DNA from: Lucinisca nassula
Lineage: Eukaryota > Mollusca > Bivalvia > Lucinida > Lucinidae
Assembly (NCBI GenBank): GCA_963580285.1
Contig: OY757010.1
Coordinates: forward strand, 221,855,234-221,919,233
Length of the DNA stretch: 64,000 bases
Direction of reading: 5' to 3'
This document shows, piece by piece, positions 25,201 to 37,200 of this stretch. A program made the position numbers and the translations under genes. The stretch's first letter is position 1, and the number at the start of each line of letters is the position of its first letter. The notes below the pieces were generated by a model that did not search any database, was not told where the DNA came from, and saw nothing but the letters and a program-made list of their open reading frames with translations.

Positions 25201-28200
25201 TGGTTAAATTTTCGAAAAATAGGTCAAAGTTCAAAGGTCAAGGTCACAGATCAAAATGTGTGGTATCACTGAAAAGGTCTTGTCCCAAGGAACATTCATG
25301 TGAAGTTTGAAGGCTCTGTTGTGAATAGTATTAAAATGAGAGTAAAAAATGTGTTTCAGAAAAAAATTGGAAAAGGGGAGATAATTCAGCCAAAATCAAC
25401 AATGTTGTTATGGTCCTTGGTCAAAATGTAGCTCTTGTGATGATGAGTGTGTGTATGAAGTTTCATGAGGCTAGGTCTAATACTTTTTAAGTTATAGCCA
25501 AGGTTAAGTTTTTTTTGGAACGACGACGCCAGACGACGACAACGCAGACGCCGGAGTGATGACAATAGCTCGAAAGTTTTTTTTTCAAAAAACAGACGAG
25601 CTAAAAAGTGAAATAACTCTGTAATTACTCGGGCAGAGTTACGGTTCTAACACTCTACACTTCCTCTGATGGCCATCTATCAATATATCAAGTTTCTATG
25701 CTCCGGACAAGCTTTTCACTGAAAAAATTAAGAAGGAAAGTAACTCTATAAATACTGGTGATAGGGTTACGGTTCTTGCATTCTGCGATTCCCCTCATGG
25801 TCTATAGTATATCAAGTTTCACTAAACTACCTTTAATACTTTTAGAGATCACTGCCTTCACTTCTATTTTCTAATATGCTTTGGACAAAAGTGTGACAGA
25901 CAGACGGACAAAGCGGCAACTAAAAGGGGAGCATAAAAATCCTAAAAGTTCGGACACCTTGAGAACTTGCTGTAAATCTCATAAAAGTATAACAAATTTG
26001 TTTCAAGGCCCTGCAAGGAGTCGAAAGGGTGAAGACAACATTACAAAATGTGTAGACCCTGATCAGACTGCTACTTCAGAAGCAGTCTGATCTGGGTCTG
26101 CACTGTATGCTATGGCCAGTCTGACCAAATACTTAGGATCATTACAGCAGTTGTTTTTTCAAAACCGACAAAAAGTCGGCTTGATAATAGAGTGGCCTTA
26201 TCACCAAATACTGATGGGTTGTGCAATTACAGCAGTGCCGTGAGCTTACGTACAGTGTGTGATACTTACGTGTCAAAGTTTGGTGAGGCCGGGGCACCTG
26301 GTGATTTAGGTGAGAGTTTGTTATGTCTGTGTTCCCATTTGTCAATGCATATCTGGGTCAGTTCCTGCAAAGACAATCACATGTAAAGACAATCACATGA
26401 CACAGTCATATTATATAATTTTCATGTGAGCTTGGCCAGAAGAAAACCTCTTTATGTAACTACGAAACTACACCACAACCTCTTTATAACACTATTAATC
26501 AGGTCCAAAAAAAAAAAAGAACCGTGTTAGTTAAACAACCATGTTATATCCAAACAAAAATATTTAGATTATATAGAAAAATGGCCATTTATGGTCATTT
26601 TCTATATAATCTATACATTTTTTATCCATCTTGATATCATGTTATATCCAAAACCATGTTACAACAAACAGTGTTATAATGAGGTTGTGCTTTATTGTTG
26701 GCCAGGGGCCAGTTGTTCAAAGCATCGTTAGCTTAACGAGCTCATTAGTGGTCCTATTGTTAACTCTTCTAGCAAGTACAATATCTAAATTTTGGTATTT
26801 TTGCTGGAAAAATGTGATCAGCAAAAGCTGCTCACATTTTTTTTCAGCACAAATTTCAGCATATTTGCCATATTTAATGATCAAAGTTTTTTAACGATAC
26901 GTTAACTAACGACATCATTAGTTTTGAACAACTGGCCCCTGCTTTCTATCCAAACAAAAATGTATAGATTATGTTGAAAAAATTAATGACCATTTCTATA
27001 TAATTTAATACATTTCTGGGATCCATCTTTAAACGGTGTTATATCCAAATCCCTGTTATAATGAATAGTGTTATAAAGAGGTTCAGGTGTAATATCATCA
27101 CATGGTCAGTATAGACTAAGATCAGACTGTACATCTGTGCTGTTTGCTAGAGATCCCAGTTGACTCAAGGTTTGTCATTAAGATAACATTACATTCTTCA
27201 AAGACAAAAATAGACCACAACCTCATCATCACACTGTTCGTTGAAACATGATTTTGTATATAACACAGGTGGAAGATGGATCCCCTAAATGCATTTTTCT
27301 GTAATATAATCTGTACATTTTTGTTTGGATTAACACAGTTGTTTAACTCTTATCATGCTGTTCACGACAACCCCTATCTTCGGAAACAGTGTAGATCCAG
27401 ATCAGATGGCTTCTTCAAAAGCCATCTGATCAGGATCTACACTGTTGGACATTCAATTTATGGATTTGTAGCAATAAATTACATCAAGTAATCTGATTGG
27501 TTGATAGACAGAAATGGGTGTGGCTTAAATGAATATTCAGCAAGATAAGGATTAACACAGTTGTTAAACTAATGGACCCAAACAATAGTGATATTATATA
27601 GAGGTTGTGGTACATCCATGAGTACAGTCAAACTTAACCATTCTCTTGCTGAATATTCAGTTTAGCCACACTCATTTCTGACTTAGAACCAATCAGATTA
27701 CTTTATGTAATTTATGCCTTCAAAATCATAAACTGAATGTCAAACAGTGTAGATCCTGATCAGATGGCTTCTTCAGAAGCCATCTGATCTGGATCTTCAC
27801 TGTTTGCAAATATAGGGGTTGTCGTGAACAGCATGATAAGAGTTTATTAACTGTGTTAATCCAAACAAAAATGTACAGATTATATTACAGAAAAATGCAT
27901 TTAGGGGATCCATCTTCCAACTGGGTTATATCCAAAATCATGTTATAACGAACAGTGTTATAATGAGGTTGTGGTGTATTTTTGTCTTTGAAGAATGTAA
28001 CGTTATCTTAATGTCAAACCTTGAGTCTACTGAGATCTCTAGCAAACAGCACAGATGTACAGTCTGTTCTTAGTCTATACTGACAATGTGATGATACATG
28101 TGATTGTCTATACATGTGAGTCTTTACACTGTTTGCAAATATAGGGGTTGTCATGAACAGCAAGATAAGAGTTAACAAAACACTTTTGGTACTGTGCGAG

Positions 28201-31200
28201 TTAGTTTGAGGAGACAGGGGTAGTTTGAGTCACTGAGATGTATTTCTAGAGCCAGGTCAGAATGTTGTAGGTAAATTTGTTTGGTAGTTTATTATATAAA
28301 GGTATGTTGTGTGTACACATTAGAATCACCAATCTGTGTGCACACAACATATCATTTCAGGATAAAGTGAAAATAACCCAAATTATTGCTAAATATTTAT
28401 TATCTGGGCTTAAGAGGAAAGATTTCCTAGGGCACAGAGAATGAGTTTGAAACAATCATGGTAGAAAAACCATCAGTGCAGGAGCCAATAAAGGTTTACT
28501 GTGTAATTATGTTGACTGGACCAAACTCTGAGGCCAAGTATGATGATATGAAATACCAATATTTCCTTATTTGTTTATTTTGTAATTAAACCCTTTTTGT
28601 ACCAAATGGAATCTACCTCAGGAGTACATTTCAAAATTGAGGGTTGTCAGGTTGTGTTTTCTTCAAAATTAATTTGGAAAATGGCTGAACTTTTTGCGAA
28701 CAGTGTAGGCCCTGATCATAAGCCACGTTTTGCAGTGTCTGATCTGGGCCTGCACTGTTTGCCAGTGTACCCGTTTTGGGGTTTCCGGTACTAAATGGGT
28801 TAATACCACTACAAAAGAGAAAGTTGAGCCTGTTAGTTAACCCTACTTCACTTTTCTTGGATAGACTTTGACTTTCTTAATGTGATTACCGTATTCGCCC
28901 TAATTACCGCACTGTGCGCTTAGTTTTTTCAAAATCGTGTCATAAAATCATAGTGAAAAATCTACCTAATTAGCACACACTTGATACGAAAACAACAGCT
29001 TCCAAGATGATGCACACTGATATTTAATGGGACGGAAAAAGATACTTAAGCATTGTCTTCACTGTTGGAAAAAATAATGGTAAGTTTTTATAGATTTACT
29101 GTGAGAGCTTTAAGGGAAGAGTACTGTAAAGTGTGCGCTTATGCATTTCCTTTTCAAAAATAGCTTTGGTGTGCGCTTATAGGAGCATGTGCGGTAATTA
29201 GGGTGAATACGGTAATAAGTACATGTATATCCTTTCACCAGACTCTGACAACTGGTTTCTTGAATCATGCATGTAGATGGGGGAGGATCAGTGTCTTCTT
29301 TGTTTAACCCATGAAATGCCAATCACAACAATTGTCGTCTGCTTTATCTCCTGCTGGTTACATTTAAAGTCATTTTTGCAAACAGTGTGGACCCAAATCA
29401 GACTGCTCCTCAGACAAACAAACAGACAGACAGGGCAAAATTTCAAGGGGGGATAAGTCAGCCAAAAAGACAACAGAGTTATGGCCCTTGGTCAGAATGT
29501 AGCCCTTATGATGATGAATATGTGTGTGATGTTTCATGACCCTAGGTCAAATACTTTTGAAGTTATGGTTAATTTCTGAGTTTTTGCAAAATTTCAAGGG
29601 GAGATAATTCAGCCAAAAATGACAACAGAGTTATGGCCCTTAGCCAGAATGTAGCCCTAGTGATGATGAATAAGTGTGTGAAGTTTCATGGGGCTAGGTC
29701 AAATACTTTTGAAGTTATGATCAAGGTTAAAGTTTTTGTGATGGACAAACAAACAGACAGACAGGGCAAAATTTCAGGGGGAGATAATTCAGCCATAAAT
29801 GAAAACAGAGTTATGGCCCTTGGTAAGAATGTAGCCCTTGTGATGATTATTAAGTGTATGAAGTTTCATGGGGCTAGGTCAAATACTTTTTAAGTTATGA
29901 TCAAGGTTAAAGTTTTTGTGACGGACAGACAAACAAACAGACAGACAGGGCAAATACTATATGCCCCTCGAATCAAAGATTCTCAGGGGGGCATAAAAAT
30001 AAAATCATAATGGGTTTTTAAAATATGGCCGTGGCCAGCCCAGCAGTGGAAGCGCTGAGTCTGGAGCTTGCCTTGACATTGTAGGGTAGGGCATTCCAGT
30101 ATGTGATTATTGTAAGGAAGAATGATTTAATGTGGTATTGAGTTATTGGTCTTGGAGTTTAATGGCCCAGTCAATACAATTAAGGCTATGTGAAGATGGT
30201 CAGTTAATCAAACAACAGTTTTCCTTGACAGGCTTAGTTCTTCAACTGTTAGTATAGTTCGAACAAATTGACCTGAGACTGGTGAACTCTATTAACATAA
30301 TTTCACACCCGACTGAATGCATGTATTTATCTTCACTGTCTCCCGAAAATGGCGATATTGTTATTCAATTCATAGAGGTCGTAAATGGGTCGCAACTCAC
30401 GGGATGCCAGAAATTCAGGAGAAGTTTGCGGAAAGCCAACCATATTAGGCTATAACATTGACTAATTTATTGCTTGCATAAAGGTCAGTCTCAGGTCAAT
30501 TTGTTCAAACTATAGGTACAGTGAAGATGCATTTGCCAATATATCTGACTTGAAACAACAGAAAGGCAATAATGACCATAGAAAATATTTCCTGATCAAT
30601 CTCAGTCTCTCCACACCAATTCTGTTACTGACATACTGTAATAATTCTAACTTAAGTATTACAGCCCCCGTCCATAGGGGCTTGAAGAAATATATGGGCT
30701 GCATGATGCTTCCACGCAGACCTGAATCCGGCCCGCACACTAGTACTGGTAAACCGCTAAGAGGATCTAAGCCTGTCCAGGAACCGCGGTGCGAGGCGGA
30801 CCGTCCATGCTAAACAACGCTATTGGTTTCATTGGGCGATAGGGCTTGATATGTCATTTCATCTCAATGTCGGGTAAAAGACCCATAAAATTGGAAGCAA
30901 CGTCTCCAAAATGACCTTTACAGTGTTGACGGGGACGTTAAACCTCAAATCAACCAACCAACCTAACTTAAGTATTAGGACAGATAGGCCTAAGTAAACA
31001 GTGCAGACCCAGATCAGACTACTCCTGAATGAGCAGGGTCTACACTGTTTGCATTGTTTTCCATTACATCTGCACCTTTTGGACTCCTTGCAGGATTGTG
31101 AAACAAATTTGTTAAAATTTTAGGAGAATTACAGAAGTCCTCAAAGTGTCCGAATTTTAGGATTTTTACTGTATTTCATTCTAGTAGTAAATTGACTAAA

Positions 31201-34200
31201 TATTTTTTCACCTGTATTTCTTTGAAAATGAGCATGATAACCCATTTCAGACTGGAAACCCCTAAATGGGTACCGTGGTAAACAGTGCAGGCCCAGATCA
31301 GACGCCACAGAATGCGGCGTCTGATCAGGCCTCCACTGTTTACTAAAAGTTCAGCCATTTTCCAAATAGATTTTTAGAAAAAAAAATGCAACCTGAAACC
31401 CCTAAATTTTGAAATGGTCTCCTGCTCTATATAAGGAGGAAGATTCCATTTGGTACAAAAAGGGTTAATACATCAAAGTCATGAGTTTGTTTATGTGAAA
31501 TGCAAATGATGTCCTTAGTACTGTATCACTGTCAAAAGGAAGAAATATGAGTGCTGTTAAAAAAACTGATAAAGCTTTGGGTGGTTGATAAAGGGTATGT
31601 TATACTGAAGGTGGGCATGTGAGCATGTGATAAAGTATGGCATCTTGGACAGTCCAAGCTAATGATGCCACATTCATACAACATATTAACCCTTATCTTG
31701 CTGAACATTCATTTAAACCAAACCCATTTCTGTCTATCAACCAATCAAATTACCTGATGTATTGTTTGTTTGTTTGATTTGAGGTTTAACGTCCCCGTCA
31801 ACACTGTAAAGGTCATTTTGGAGACGTTGCTTCCAATTTTGTGGGACTTTTACCCGACACTGAGATGAAATGACATCTCAAGCCCTGTCGCCCAATGAAA
31901 CCAATAGGGTTTAATTAGCATGGACGGTCCACCTCGCACCGCGGTTCCTGGACAGGCTTAGATACTCTATGTAGTGTGCGGGCCGGATTCAGCTCTGCGT
32001 GGAAGCATCATGCAGCCCATATATTTCTTCAAGCCCCTATGGGCGGGGGCGAAATTACCTGATGTAATTTATTGCTACAAATTCATAAACTGAATGCCAA
32101 ACAGTGTAGATCCTGATCAGATGGCTTCTTCAGAAGCCATCTGATCTGGCTCTACACTGTTTGCAAAGATAGGGGTTGTCCTGAACAGCAGGATAAGAGT
32201 TAGACAATGAAGAACCAGTAATATGATATAACTGCTATGGATCTGACAGATGGCACCATGTTTTCTGTTCTCAATGCTAAAGTTCCTCTTTTATACCAAG
32301 GACGTTTGCAGACATCATTTTCAAACATTTCTGTCTCATTTTTTTTTCAGAGAAAATAAGATTTGCCAATAAATGTGAATCATCTGGTTGTTGGAAACCA
32401 CCTCACAGGTGGCTCTAAAGAACCCACAATCTATGTGTCAAGCTGAATAAGGGGACATACTGTAAACCATTGTTAACCCCACTTTTCCTTAGATAAAGTG
32501 GCATTCAATTGTTTTAATTTCTCATCAAAACTGTAAGACATTAACCCATTGCATGCGGGAAACCCCTAAAGGGGTACTTTGGCGAACAGTGCAGGCCCAG
32601 ATCAGCTGCCACAGAACGTGGCATCTGATCAGGGCCTGCACTATTTGCTAGGAGAATTTTCCATCAAAAATAGAATAAAAATAGGCCTGACACCCCTTAT
32701 ACGGCAAATGGACTTGTCCAACATATAGCAACGGAAGAGTCCACCAGTATACAATGGGCTATGGTATCCAGGCTGATCTAAGTCTCTGGCAGCAGGGCAG
32801 TTATTTAGTGGAATTCGCTCATTTCAATTTACAGAGACAATTTGAGCTCCGCCAAGCGAATTTGTGTCTTCGAGCATTCCGTCATGACAAATTTTAACTG
32901 TGCATGCCCAGCCATTCAGAGGGGCCAGGGATATGGCTTTCTGTCTGAAGGTTCTTCTTGATTCACTGCTTGTATGAGCGAGCAGGGAAGGTTCAGGCGA
33001 GACTGCGCGGATGCGCAGGCTCGCCTGAACCTTCGCTGCTTGCATAGGCGATAAGTATCAAAATCGCTTGACGGGACCCATTTATCAATCAGAGTGGTGA
33101 GCCTGTATAAGATATTTAATTTTCTCAGCAACCACAGAACTGGAAGGAATTCTGCAAAATTACCATTATTGATCAAAGTTGCATTTTACCCATTTTATGA
33201 CAGAAAACCCCAAAACGGGTCAATGGCAAAGTGTGCAGGCCATGATCAGACATGGCAGAATGCCGCATCTAATCAGGCCAGGGCCTTCACTGTTTGCAGA
33301 AAGTTCAACATTATCTAAACAAATTTGTAATAATAACAGAACCCAATACCCCTAAATTTTGAAATGGACTTGTGTTGTATGTAAGGCGGGAGATTCCATT
33401 CAGTACAAAATGGGTTTAATCCTTTTGTACCAAATGAAATCCTCCTCCTTATATAAAAGCAGGAATACATTTTAAAATTTGGGGGTGGCAGATTAAGTTT
33501 TTCTTCAAACTTTATTTGGAAAATGGCTGAACTTTTTGCAAACAGTGTAGGCACTGATCAGACGCCGCATTCTGCAGCGTCTGATCTGGGCCTGCACTGT
33601 TTGCCACGTTACCCGTTTACGGGTTTTCAGTCTGATCTGGGCATCTGATCTGGGCCTGCACTATTTGCTAAATACCCATTTTGGGGCTTCTGGTACAAAA
33701 TGGGTTAATCCAACAAAGCAATAATATTGAGTAACCTCATCATGTTGTAATAAACAGACTGATAATATTAATCAAAATCATATTATTATATTTGCTGGGT
33801 ACTTCAGTCAACCATTCTATTTAAAAGGACAGCACTATCTGTATCAAATGATCAATCAACTGTGGCTAGAAAGGGAAATTATGAAAAGAATCCTGTCTAT
33901 TATCTCTTTTTTTTTTTTGCTTGGTTTGGTTTGGTTTTAAGGCCCTTTCAAGATTATTTCACTGGAGTCGATCGTTAGAGGTGAGTGAAACCTATAGTTC
34001 CCAGAGAAAAACCACCTGGCCTTCTGCAGCAGAACGTGGTGTCTCAAATGACCTCACCATGCCCATAGGCCCTTTTTTGTCTCTATATGAATACCTTTCC
34101 TTTAAAAGTTTGTTTTATTTGGGGTTTTAAGTCCCCATCAACACTAGGTCATTTTAGAGAGGTTGCTTCCAATTATGTGGGACTTTACCCAACATCGAGA

Positions 34201-37200
34201 TGAAATGACATCTCAAGCCCTGCTACCCAATGAAACCAATAGGGTTCATACGCATGGATGGTCAGACTCACACCACTATTCCTGGGCAGGCTTGGTTGGT
34301 ACCTGATGCACTGTCTCTGGTTGGGCCCATCGGAGTCTAACTGTTGGTTTTCTTTTGCTCCAGCATTTCAGTGGTTTCTTGCTGTCTAGTCCTCACTGTT
34401 GTTTCATCTCTGTGGTTGTTTGATTTTTGTGTTCACAGAGATGTTGCACTAATGAGTTAGGAGGCCTTCATGTGGACTGAACACGTTATTTGTCTTAATC
34501 ACGACAGAAGTAAGGGCGAGGATTGTGGCCATGTAAAATCGATTTAAGCCCCCCAGTAGAATTTGTTTCCGCTGACCGTTCCAAGGCGGTTCATCTGTCG
34601 CGGTTTATTTTTGTTATGGTTTGTCTTTGGGTGTTTGTGTCGCTTGTATTATTTTATTTTGGATAGCCTATTGGCCATTTTGTGGGAAAGTAACTGTCCT
34701 TTTGGCTTTCAACGGTTGGTGTTTCCATTTAGGTCTGTTGTTTCATGTTTGTGTTTCTTTCCCTTTGGTGTCCCTGATGGGAGCTGTGGGTTAATTGTAT
34801 CGATTCCTGATCATTGCCTCCACTTCTATTTTGGAACCTCAATGTGGTTTACCAGTATTCAAGTGTGGTCGTTTTTTGTTGTTGTTTTTTTACAAGAAAA
34901 TGCTTGTGAATGCAGCTACTTGTTTATTTCTTCATGTATGGTTGCTTAACTTGCTACACATATTGCTTAGATGCAGATGTGCATCAGGGTATCCAAATTT
35001 TGATCTGAACCCGTAGGGTCATGGGCTGAGGTCAAATTTTCAAGAAAATGCTAGTGAATGCAAGTACTTTTATATTTCTTGAGCTGAAACCGACCGCACA
35101 CGAGTACTGGTAATCCACTTAGAGGATCTAACGAAGCCTGCCCAGGCAAAGCGGTGCAAGTCGGACCATCCATGCTTATAAACCCTAATGGTTTCATTGG
35201 GCGACAGGGCTTGAGATGTCATTTCATCTCAATGTTGGGTAAAAGTCACACAAAATTGGAAGCAATTTCTCCAAAATGACCTTTACAGTGTTGATGGAGA
35301 CGTTAAACCTCAAATCAAACAAACAAAATCTTCTTCTCAGGGGCTATGTCAGTTGTCTCCCTTATAAGGAAAACCTGCAGAAAACCTGCCATATCAATTC
35401 CCCATAAGCTCTTTGCATTTTAAGACGGAAATGACTCCAACACCAAATTTACCAGTTAATATAATATAAACATATTTTATTGCACCTTTCTAGCAAGTGG
35501 GCCACAAGTTCTATCATTAGTTACAGCCCTCCCCATGGTTATCGACTTCTAACAACAGTGACAGCAGAGACTTTGTTATTATTGCCAGTAGAGTTTATCT
35601 GGAAGTCCCTAAATGTGGGGACAGAATTTGCTGAAATATAAGGGATGGCTGCCTCTCTAACCAGAAGCAGACTTGACATTTTACCGTATTTACCCAAAGT
35701 ATTCGGACACCATAACTCTTTAACATACTTCTAAAATTTAAACTGGTACAATTTAACACCAGAATGGAGGGATGAGTGGCAAACAGTGTTGACCCTGATG
35801 GGACGCCACATTATGCGGCATCCCATCTGGGTCTACACTATTTGCACAGGCCAGTCTGTCCTAATACATACTGTAAATATAACATTTTATTTTTTCCTAC
35901 CTCCACACCCTCAGAGAGAGCTGTTATCAGTTTGTGAGCATTGTCCTTGTTCAAGCCTTTCTCACCATGCAATAAAATATCATCAGACCACTTGATAAAC
36001 TGTGCTAGACTCTGACACACCTTGTTATGCCGGGACAGCAGCGTTGTGCTGAAAGAAACAAGAATACAGTAAAATTCAGCAATTAAGACCACCTAAAATT
36101 AAGACCCAATCTGCTTTTAAAAGCCTATTGAGAATGATTCAGTTATTCTTTCTTTGTGGTTTCTACACTTATTCTCTCCTGTAAAAAGAACCACCCTTGG
36201 GACTGTTCAAAAATGGTCTTTCAGACCACTTTTTCTTTTGAACAGTCCCAAAGGTGGTCTTAATATAGAAATTTTACTGTACATGTAATTACACTTAGGA
36301 CAGAATAGATGAGAATAATTACAGTCAGGACAACAGGGTTGTACGGAAAGAGATGAGAATAATTACACTCAGGGCAGCAGGGTTGTGCTGAAATAGATGA
36401 GAATAATTACAGTCAGGACAACAGGGTTGTGCTGAAATAGATGAGAATAATTACAGTCAGGACACAGGGTTGTACGGAAAGAGATGAGAATAATTACACT
36501 CAGGGTTGTGCTGAAATAGATGAGAATAATTACAGTCAGGGCAGCAGGGCTGTGCTGAAATAGATGAGAATAATTACAGTCAGGACAACAGGGTTGTACG
36601 GAAAGAGATGAGAATAATTACACTCAGGGCAGCAGGGCTGTGCTGAAATAGATGAGAATAATTACAGTCAGGACAGCAGGGCTGTGCTGAAAGAGATGAG
36701 AATAATTAGTCAGGACAGCAGGGTTGTGCTGAAATAGATGAGAATAATTACACTCAGGGCAGCAGGGCTGTGCTGAAATAGATGAGAATAATTACAGTCA
36801 GGACAGCAGGGCTGTGCTGAAATAGATGAGAATAATTACATTCAGGGCAGCAGGGTTGTGCTGAAATAGATGAGAATAATTACAGTCAGGACAGCAGGGC
36901 TGTGCTGAAATAGATGAGAATAATTACACTCAGGACAGCAGGGCTGTGCTGAAATAGATGAGAATAATTACAGTCAGGACAGCAGGGCTGTGCTGAAATA
37001 GATGAGAATAATTACATTCAGGGCAGCAGGGTTGTGCTGAAATAGATGAGAATAATTACAGTCAGGACAGCAGGGCTGTGCTGAAATAGATGAGAATAAT
37101 TACACTCAGGACAGCAGGGCTGTGCTGAAATAGATGAGAATAATTACAGTCAGGACAGCAGGGCTGTGCTGAAATAGATGAGAATAATTACAGTCAGGAC

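Larger units (their letters stand above)
27093..28096. repeat. ~1-kb imperfect palindrome (two ~463-bp arms, ~78-bp spacer)
   Basis: The left arm 27093-27555 and right arm 27634-28096 are reverse complements along their length. Matching blocks include gactgtacatctgtgctgtt, acattcttcaaagacaaaaa, ggaagatggatcccctaaat and a complete M2 MITE in each arm. The arms still differ by scattered substitutions. Confidence 0.85.

Noticed and set aside
34563..34949. 128-codon plus-strand frame rich in Phe, Cys and Leu
   Set aside because: GT-rich low-complexity DNA with no domain or splice context.
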